Shown one piece after another: positions 7,934 through 14,461 of a DNA stretch of 17,619 nucleotides. Every line of letters begins with the position of its first letter. Within the stretch, counting starts at the first letter, position 1. The DNA comes from CAVOBC01 sp963693635 (GTDB taxonomy: Bacteria > Pseudomonadota > Gammaproteobacteria > Pseudomonadales > Azotimanducaceae). Both the position numbers and the translations under genes were made by a program. The notes beneath the pieces are model-generated. The model was not told the DNA's origin. It saw only the letters and a program-made list of their open reading frames with translations, and ran no database searches. The stretch covers positions 1-17,619 of the forward strand of contig CAVOBC010000060.1 in assembly GCA_963693635.1 (NCBI GenBank), written 5' to 3'.

Positions 7934-8278
7934 TCCTTCTGCATCAATGCTAACGACCCGTCCACGCTGTCAGATTTCTGCGATGCACGCGCAGAGATGC
8001 CGCTCCTTTATCAACCCAGCACCCAGTGGAATTATTCGGTCGCGTGCGACATGAGGGGCGGTTGATCGAGGTGTTGTCGGGCAGGACACTCGATCAGTTT
8101 CTGGAAAAACGGCTGTTCGCGCCACTCGGCATGGACGATTACGCGCTCCACGTGTCCCCGAGAAAAGCCGCCCTCTGGTTAACAACGCTCGGTACACGCC
8201 GCCCGCGGCTCCTCTCGGTGAACCGCAGGTGACCACCGACAATGCACTTAATATACCCGCACCTCGGCTCATTCGAGG
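7934..8278 (+). pseudogene. Relic of a beta-lactamase-fold serine hydrolase
   Basis: Pieces of a class C beta-lactamase/esterase-type protein are readable in three successive frames. The first frame (from 7934) gives NANDPSTLSDFCDARAEMP, then LLYQPSTQWNYSVACDM, which contains the family's Y-S-x tyrosine motif. At about 8051-8056 the frame changes and continues as GRLIEVLSGRTLDQFLEKRL and FAPLGMDDYALHVSP. At about 8185-8190 it appears to change again to YTPPAAPLGEPQVTTDNA. The upstream SxxK nucleophile region and the downstream third motif are absent. Intact relatives have about 400 residues, so less than a third remains. This is family recognition from memory of the conserved segments; the third frame is the least certain part. 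Confidence 0.72.
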
Positions 8279-8595
8279 ACGACGCATCCCGGCCTGTATA
8301 CCTCAACCAGTCACGGCCAAAACTGGACTATTTGTCCGCGCATTTCCGGGTCGATTTCGATGCATGGTGCGCGCCGGGCTATCATTGGCTGACAACCTTG
8401 CTGTGGACTAACTTTGGCGAGATAAGTGCACAGGACGTAGGCGAAAAAGACCCCCACCTAATCCATCCACGCCTGACCGACGGCGAGTTGGTAGCTGATT
8501 ATGAGATCGTAGAATTCGTACTCGGTCACGGCCCACACGCATCTTGCAGATGTCGCCCCCACACCGACTCGTCCTCTGCCTTATCGTGACGGCAC
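8279..8595. other. Spacer with no supported gene after the hydrolase relic
   Basis: A plus-strand ORF from the ATG at 8242 runs 115 codons through this stretch and ends at 8589. It has no Shine-Dalgarno sequence, overlaps the relic and matches no family I know. It may be part of the same decayed material. I see no terminator or repeat. Confidence 0.35.
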
Positions 8596-9651
8596 TCAGT
8601 CGCCGCCGGCAGAGGCCTCGCGCGCTTCTTTTTCCAGCAGGCGTGCCCCTCTGAGGATGTTACCCATCGAATAATTGCCCTCATGGCAAGCGTATTCGTA
8701 CACCGGCTGGTCACTGCCCTTCCAGACATACTCGCCACTCCACTTGTCCGTCCATGCGGTCGGGTCATCCACCGTGAAGTTGTATAGCAGGTTGCCATCA
8801 TCGAGGAGTGCGAACCGTTCCATCAGGTGCAGATTCTCATCACCGCCATACAGCCCCGTGTCCGCTCTGAAGTGTTTGGTCTCTACCACAAGTGTGTCGC
8901 CTTCCCACCAGCCGATCGAGTCCCCCAGCCAATGACGGACCTTGCCGTCCCCGTGCTTCGAGTTAAGACGGATGATGCGGGCATCGTGGACCATCTCCAG
9001 CAGGATCATCACGTGATCCTCGGTCTGGACGATGCGTTTGAAGTTGTTGTAGAGGCCGGGCAGCATCGGCGGTCCCGCGCTGAAGCCGAGCAGACACCGT
9101 TCTGCGAGTGCCAGCGTCTCGGGACCATCGAAGGGACCGGGACCCACTTTGCCCAGCCAGGAAGCCGTGCCGTCATTCACATAGGAAAAGGACTTGAAGT
9201 TCTTCGCCATCTTCGCCCTGCCTCGCGGCGTCATTGGCGGCTGCCGGCCATTGGGCGGATCGTAGATGATCGACGTGCGGAACTTTCCGTCGATCGTGAA
9301 AGCATCACTGCCACGATCGATCCAGAAAGCGTTGTAGCCCCCGACGGCGCCTGCACCAAACGCATGCTGACCATCGCCGCCGAGCACCGGCGCTTCACGT
9401 TCGGGATCGCTGTCCCGGTTGGCGCTCGCCGACCCGGCGGACGCCTGATCGGCCATTGCCCGCGCTTCCTCAGGGGTCATGAATCGCTTTTCGCCCAGGG
9501 CTCGCGGTCGATTCAACGGCGTCAAGGTTCCCGCGTCGTAGTTGCCAGTCAAGTCCGGCTTGCCAGCGGCCGTGCGCTGTAGTCCATCCGAAAATACCTC
9601 TCCGAACGGTAGGAAAACCAAGAGCGACAATACGAGTACGCTGCGAAGCAT
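8596..9651 (-). CDS. Secreted protein of an uncharacterised conserved family
   Basis: The product has 351 residues with a clear signal peptide, MLRSVLVLSLLVFLPFGEVF, so it should be exported. I recognise the family from many environmental proteobacterial and acidobacterial genomes, but it has no established function that I know. Conserved-looking blocks are GKPDLTGNYDAGTLTPLNRP, FWIDRGSDAFTIDGKFRTSI, AERCLLGFSAGPPMLPGLYN, WWEGDTLVVETKHF and YEYACHEGNYSMGNILRGAR. No catalytic motif stands out; invariant-looking Cys and His residues (ERCLLGF, YACHEGNY) are worth testing. The ATG at 9651 was chosen over one at 9690 because AAGGAG (9664-9659) sits at ideal distance. It is transcribed divergently from the damaged DUF5916 gene. 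Confidence 0.8.
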   Translation of the reverse strand: MLRSVLVLSLLVFLPFGEVFSDGLQRTAAGKPDLTGNYDAGTLTPLNRPRALGEKRFMTPEEARAMADQASAGSASANRDSDPEREAPVLGGDGQHAFGAGAVGGYNAFWIDRGSDAFTIDGKFRTSIIYDPPNGRQPPMTPRGRAKMAKNFKSFSYVNDGTASWLGKVGPGPFDGPETLALAERCLLGFSAGPPMLPGLYNNFKRIVQTEDHVMILLEMVHDARIIRLNSKHGDGKVRHWLGDSIGWWEGDTLVVETKHFRADTGLYGGDENLHLMERFALLDDGNLLYNFTVDDPTAWTDKWSGEYVWKGSDQPVYEYACHEGNYSMGNILRGARLLEKEAREASAGGD

Positions 9652-9684
9652 CACGATCTCCTTCAGGTTTTCAAAGACCTTAAC

Positions 9685-10338
9685 ATGCACACGCTAAACG
9701 CGGAACGACGTACGAGAGGGTTCGATTTCACCCCTACCGCGCCTGCGCTGCGGTGCCTGCGCCTGGATCACCGGCTGCTATCGTTCTGGCACCGCTGGTT
9801 CTCTGGATACGTGACGGCAACCAACAAGTCGACCGGTCTGTACAGATCAAAGTCGTCGTATGAAAAGCCCTCTGGCACCGGCAAAGCAGTTACCCAACTC
9901 GGCAAGCATCGAACGGCCATCTTCCTCGCATCCGAAGACGATACAGACCTCGGGGCCGTCGGCACCTCTCCCGGCGCGACGGCTGCGGGACGCGACTTTG
10001 CGGTTCTGCGGTGGCAGCGCGAAGACACGGGCGCGGGTAACCTTCAGGCGATCGGCTGGCTAGGCACGATCGTTCAACACCCCGACCGGCGGGCGATCAC
10101 ACAGGATATCGACGTCCATTGGGACAGCGTCGACAGCAAGTGGAATCTGGACGGCGAACTCATGCACAGCTCAATCGAGGGGACAGACGGTGTGGGTTTC
10201 GCTGCAACTGCCAAGTACGTGCCCCGACCCGGCGACCTGTACCTGCTCAACACCTGGGGATACGACAACAGAATCGATCTGAACGACCTCGGCTTTCTGA
10301 ATCGCAACGACAACGTGGGCCTCTTCTTCGAGTTCTGA
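9685..10338 (+). pseudogene. DUF5916-type outer-membrane barrel protein, 5' fragment ending in a nonsense codon
   Basis: The frame encodes 217 residues and stops at TGA 10336-10338. Recognisable DUF5916 sequence starts around residue 58 with GKHRTAIFLASEDDTDLG and continues as GRDFAVLRWQREDTGAGNLQ, DVHWDSVDSKWNLDGELMHS and NRIDLNDLGFLNRNDNVG. In intact relatives these strands form the barrel after an N-terminal carbohydrate-binding-like domain, which is missing here; whole proteins are about 700-900 residues. The first ~57 codons look unrelated and overlap the divergent promoter region, so the apparent start is probably not an original one. The same frame resumes after the stop in the next entry. 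The function of intact DUF5916 proteins is not established. Confidence 0.7.
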
Positions 10339-10383
10339 CGACGCCGCCAGAACTTCGAACGGATACGCGACACCAACGGCTTT

Positions 10384-11160
10384 GTGGAGATTCTGGGCGA
10401 ACTCAATGGCAACGGAAAGGTCATCGGCGCATTCGTCACCGCGCAGCAGGGCATGACGTTCAACAACAACGTCAACGTGTTTGGAAACATCTCTTATCGG
10501 CCGTCGATGTGGGACGACAGAAACAGTCGCGGTGCCGGTACCTTCAGGCTGGATGACCGCTGGTCAATCAGACTTGGTGTAAATACGCCGTCTGACAAAC
10601 GACTCTCGCTTAAGGCCAACGTTCAGGTGCGGCAAGAACACGTCCACGGCGAGGAAGTCTCAACCAACCTTTCCATCAACTACTCGCCGGTCGATCGCCT
10701 CAGCGTCAACCTTGGGATCAGCTACGAGAAACGGGACAACTGGTTGCTGTGGCAGGACGGTTTGGACTTCTCCGGATTCGCGTCCGAGCGCTGGGGTCCA
10801 AACCTCAAAGTAGAGTCGTTTTTCACAGCGCGGCAACAACTCAGAGTGCTTGTTCAATGGGTCGCCATCCAGGCGACTGAGGACACGCATTACCGGGTCG
10901 AGAACAACCGCCCGCTCGTCCCACTCGACGACCCGCCCGTGGGCGATTCAAGTTCATTCGCAATCAGCGATCTGGTCATCCAGGCGCGGTACCGATGGCA
11001 GATTGCACCGATGTCTGACCTCTTTATTGTCTATAACCGCGGCGGCGGACTTCCCGGTGCATCCACCCAGTCGACCCTTGGGGATCTATTCGACGACACG
11101 TTGTCCGCACCCGTACGCGAGGGCATTGTCGTCAAGTTGCGGTATCGCTTCGGACTTTAG
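10384..11160 (+). pseudogene. DUF5916-type outer-membrane barrel protein, 3' fragment
   Basis: This is the same reading frame as the preceding fragment, resumed after a single TGA; homology begins right after the stop (RRRQNFERIRDTNGFVEI, 10339 on), before the first GTG at 10384. The remainder shows alternating beta-strand patterns of an outer-membrane barrel, for example WSIRLGVNTPSDKRLSLKAN, LSINYSPVDRLSVNLGISYE, LVIQARYRWQIAPMSDLFIV and the terminal VVKLRYRFGL, ending in aromatic/hydrophobic residues as barrel proteins do. If translated from 10384 it would lack both a signal peptide and the first half of the barrel, so it is unlikely to work alone. Confidence 0.7.
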
Positions 11161-11649
11161 GGTCGCATCGAGGACATTAGCAATGAACACCTCAGGGTCT
11201 GGGTTGGGGTCAGCACCGATGAGCTTCAAGACCTCATGCTCACGCCCAATCAGCGGGGTGCGCGACCATCTGCACTCGCAGGGTATCGAATGCGAGTGCG
11301 CGCGGTTCCCCGGAGGCAACGACCATGTCTGCTGGCGCGGATGACTTGCGGGCGGTTTGATCTTTTTTTGCGCTTTCGCCCACAGCTTTATCGGCGTTAA
11401 CGCCACGTCGCTGATGAACCATTAGAGGATGCGCTGACGGTTTGAATTCAACGCACTGCCACGCGATCATAGCCTCAGGATGTCACGAGGTTCACGACAC
11501 TTGTCACCCGAACGGACTCACCCACCTGCAGCTCCTTGCCGGCAGAGCCTTCCACACACCCAGGTGATCAGGACGGCCATGCCCATCGATGACCGCCGCG
11601 TCGGCAACAGTCGGCACGTTCACGTTCTATCTGGATAGTCGCGTTTCTC
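11161..11649. other. Gene-poor stretch, possibly decayed coding DNA
   Basis: There is no convincing ORF. On the minus strand 11570-11475 encodes a short peptide ending CVEGSAGKELQVGESVRV then TSVVNLVTS and a stop. It resembles the end of a small beta-barrel domain such as the NfeD/OB type, but a stop lies just upstream in the same frame, and the adjoining sequence that might extend it (GHGRPDHLGV) is in another frame. This may be a relic and the match is weak. A T7 run at 11363-11369 is not preceded by a convincing hairpin. Confidence 0.3.
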
Positions 11650-12087
11650 ATGCTGACGTTAGCGCCGCAAGTCGCGCAAGCCGGTGCGTGGGGTGTCGGG
11701 AGTTTCAACAATGACAACGCAGCCGACTGGTTTGACGAGGTGCAAACCCGAGGCTTGCCGGCGGTACACGGGGCCTTGGCCGGTTTGCACCGCTCCGGTT
11801 ACCTCGACATAGACCGGTGCTCCGCGATCATCGCGGCTGCCGACCTGATTGCGTCGATCAGTGGTGGCAATACCAATCACTTGCCGCGACCGATCAGTGG
11901 CTGGAGCGCAGAACATAAGCGAACCGATATCACGACGCTCATACTGCCCGCTATAGCGGGGTTAAGGATGTGTGCCGACGCCAGCCGATCTGAGCTCGCC
12001 CAGCTTTGGATTGAGTCGTCGCCGCAAGAGTGGGACACGCACATAAAGCGGCTAACTGCACGGCTTGCAGCGCTGTCCCGACCATGA
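11650..12087 (+). CDS. DUF4259 domain protein
   Basis: The 145-residue product carries the DUF4259 opening GAWGVGSFNNDNAADWFDEV followed by helical segments YLDIDRCSAIIAAADLIA and ELAQLWIESSPQEWDTHIKR. These proteins are usually about 130-140 residues and start directly at MGAWG; here MLTLAPQVAQA precedes. Codons upstream of the ATG, back to an in-frame TGA, would read RSRSIWIVAF, so ATG plus this segment looks like a signal peptide cut by the loss of its original start codon. The function of the family is unknown. The stop overlaps the ATG of the next small ORF (ATGA, 12084-12087), which suggests a transcript running through 14.4 kb. Confidence 0.75.
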   Translation: MLTLAPQVAQAGAWGVGSFNNDNAADWFDEVQTRGLPAVHGALAGLHRSGYLDIDRCSAIIAAADLIASISGGNTNHLPRPISGWSAEHKRTDITTLILPAIAGLRMCADASRSELAQLWIESSPQEWDTHIKRLTARLAALSRP

Positions 12088-12167
12088 ACATTTGCGTCTT
12101 TACCGATTCGAGCCAAGACCCGCGCAACCACGTCCAGCAGGTCAACTCAGCGGTGCTTTGCTCATGA
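12084..12167 (+). CDS. Tiny ORF bridging two genes by ATGA overlaps
   Basis: It has 27 codons and begins MNICVFTDSSQDPRNHVQQV. Its ATG overlaps the DUF4259 stop, and its TGA (12165-12167) overlaps the ATG at 12164 of the next gene. The double overlap is the only argument for reality; the peptide matches nothing I know and could be chance or the remnant of a longer gene. Confidence 0.25.
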   Translation: MNICVFTDSSQDPRNHVQQVNSAVLCS

Positions 12168-13116
12168 AGTGTCCCCAATGCAGCCGCAATCAGTCGGTTC
12201 GCCGGTATGCGCTGCGGCCACTAAAAATATCAATTTTCCCTCAACCCCAAGGACGGCATCAAGCTCAGTGATGGCGGCTTTCTGGCGGCAATCAGAAGCG
12301 CGGGCGAGGGACGGGGCCAGGCCTTTACGCTCAACATGCTCTATGCGACCGTCGCGTCGATGCGCGCCAGACGGAGCTGGCACAACACGATCGCATTCGG
12401 TCTCATCTTTCTAATTTCCGCATTCGTACTCGCAGGTTTCCTGACCCCCTGGTCAGCGCTCGTGTCGGTGCCGATCGCCCTCTACCTCGGATATCGGTCC
12501 GAGCTCGGACCGAAGACACAACAAAGCGACTTCGACACCACCATCAAACGGTGGGACAAGGCTGGACGGGAAGTCCCGGGGCTGATCCGTGCACCGTAAC
12601 TCGTCGCACCACCTGACGATGATGTCGAGGACAACATTTTCGATTACGGCGCAGATGGCATTTTGCTGATCGATGAAGAGGTGATCGTTGACGTGCTGGT
12701 GGCCTACGGCTTCCACACAGAATCTCGAATGCTGGTCATGGCAGAAACGGGTTACCCGGACTACCTGCTCGCACACGCGGTGAGGCTGATGCGAGACCAG
12801 CCGGAACTGCCGGTATACCTCCTGCACGCGGTCGGCAACAATATGCACAAGCGCCTCGCGTCAGGGTCAACGCCGTGGCCCGCCATGGGCAACTACGTGG
12901 ACCTGGGATGGAACGAGAATATGGTGCGCAAGCTCCCGGCGCTGCGCGGCATCCCCGACAAGTCCCCGGATGACCGCCGATTCTGTGCCGCTGCCGATGC
13001 TAAGTGGCGCGCTCGGGGCCGCGGTGGTGGGCCACCTGACCTTTGCCCAGATGTTTGAGTCAACAGGAATGCGCGGCGGCGGGTTCTTGTTTCACAGTGA
13101 GTCCGATTTCGGCTGA
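12164..13116 (+). pseudogene. Broken gene: CPxC N-terminus, two membrane segments, conserved C-terminal domain
   Basis: Three pieces read as one protein of about 310 residues. Piece one (12164 on) is MKCPQCSRNQSVRRYALRPL, KISIF. At the TTTTCCC run (12234-12240) the frame changes, and SLNPKDGIKLSDGGFLAAIR continues to two membrane segments (TIAFGLIFLISAFVLAGFL and WSALVSVPIALYLGY). A TAA at 12597-12599 interrupts. The same frame then resumes with the C-terminal domain YGADGILLIDEEVIVDVLVA and MAETGYPDYLLAHAVRLMRD. A further frame change near CCCC 12964-12967 restores a plausible end, VPLPMLSGALGAAVVGHLTF to FHSESDFG and TGA at 13116. I recall intact relatives of the C-terminal domain but no name or function. 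It overlaps the next gene as TGATG. Confidence 0.6.
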
Positions 13117-14410
13117 TGGGCGACAGCCACATCCGTCGCCTGGCCGCTTTGCGCGGTTCCTCTCGAGGTTACTTCACCGACCCGTCGAGCCACGCGCCAC
13201 ACAAAGGTCAGGACCCGGCCCTCGCATTCCATCTCGACGCAGCGATGCCGCATCGCAAGGCGCAAGCGCAGGACCGCAATCTCTCGATTCGGTTCGCCGG
13301 CGCGTTGCGATGCCCTGCAAGCGTGGACACCATCCTGACCCTGTTTCGGCGCGGCCCCGACGCACTTCGAAAGTCACTGCGCGGTGACTTCGTGTTTGCG
13401 ATCGTTGACGCCGACAGCGGTCAGACCCATCTCTTTCACGATGCTGTTGGCGCACGCGCGCGCTACTGACCCGTCATCAGCAGCGACTGGCCTACGCCAG
13501 CGAACCGAAAGCACTCTGGTCGGTGCCTGGCTTCTCGCGCCGCATCCGCCCCGCCGCGCAATACTTCAGCATGAGTTTTGTACCCCACGGGTCGATGCTG
13601 GAAGGCATTCACGAACTCGGCGCCGGTGACTGGCTAACCTTTGATGCGACCGGAAACCTCCTTTCCAGTCGTCGCTGGTTTGCGTTCGAGGACCCGGCTG
13701 TCGAGGACTGTGACGATGATCAGTGGGTCGCCCGTTTCAGACAAACGCACCATGACGCGGTGCACGAACGACGCCGTCCTGGCCCATCAGCTCTCTTTTT
13801 TTGTCCGGTGGCATCGACTCCAGCGTCGTTGCCGCCGAACGTTGTCAGCAATCCGATGACCCCGTCCACATCTTCGCAATCCACTTTGCCAAGCGGTATC
13901 CGCACGAACTCGAGTATGCCGCGAGCGTCGCCAAACGGATCGGCTCAACGCACGAGGAAGTCGAGATAAAGACCCGAGATTTCGTGCCGCGTTTACGCCA
14001 GATGGCCTGGCACCCGGATGATCCCATCGGCGATCCGGTCGCTATACCGAACTTCGCACTCTCGCGACACGTCGCGACGATGGGCTTCCACGATGTGTTG
14101 GAACGGTGAGGGCGGCGACCCGCTGTTCGGTGGCCCGAAGAACGTCGGCATGATGTTGCATCACGGGTACGGGTCGGGCGAACAGCCAAAGATCAGCCGC
14201 GTCAGGGAGATCAAACGACAAGGCATATTCAACCCCGACACGGTTCAACAGATCCTGCGCTACGACCTTGAAGGCCAGGGCCGCTATGGCATCCGCCTCT
14301 GGATGCTGCTCACCTTCGAGCCGTGGCGCCGCCTGGTCATCGACAATGAACCGGTTTGGCGGGGCACTCCCGGATTCCCCGACTTGACCGATCCTGCGGG
14401 CTGGCGCAGC
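13116..14410 (+). pseudogene. Broken asparagine-synthase-like ATP-dependent amidotransferase
   Basis: An N-terminal glutaminase-like domain and a C-terminal adenylating synthetase domain are spread over three frames. Piece one (13116-13469) ends DALRKSLRGDFVFAIVDADS, GQTHLFHDAVGARA. Piece two, after a shift near 13460, has QQRLAYASEPKALW and IHELGAGDWLTFDATGNLL. A T7 run (13796-13802) shifts again into the PP-loop LSGGIDSSVV. An extra G at 14100/14101 shifts back to NGEGGDPLFGGPKNVGMMLH. About 20 residues later comes the normal C-terminus, IFNPDTVQQILRYDLEGQGR, YGIRLWMLLTFEPWRRLVID, so some 150-200 residues of the synthetase domain are deleted. Total readable length is about 410 against about 600. 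The N-terminus lacks the MCG nucleophile, so even the ancestor may not have been a classical glutamine-dependent AsnB. The frame runs on into the next gene. Confidence 0.8.
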
Positions 14411-14461
14411 CTTGGGCTTTTGAATACCACGCCGCTCACAATTCCAATCCGCTACGCATTC

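Noticed and set aside
8827..9582. Plus-strand ORF of 251 codons
   Set aside because: It is antisense to the conserved secreted protein gene and has no supporting start or motif.
10336..10338. TGA read as selenocysteine or tryptophan in the DUF5916 gene
   Set aside because: No selenocysteine insertion hairpin is apparent, the family has no selenoproteins that I know, and TGA ends several intact genes here, so the code is standard.
12225..12245. Programmed frameshift at the TTTTCCC run in the CPxC gene
   Set aside because: The run does not form a standard slippery heptamer, no stimulatory structure is apparent, and a TAA plus another shift follow downstream in the same gene, so decay fits better.
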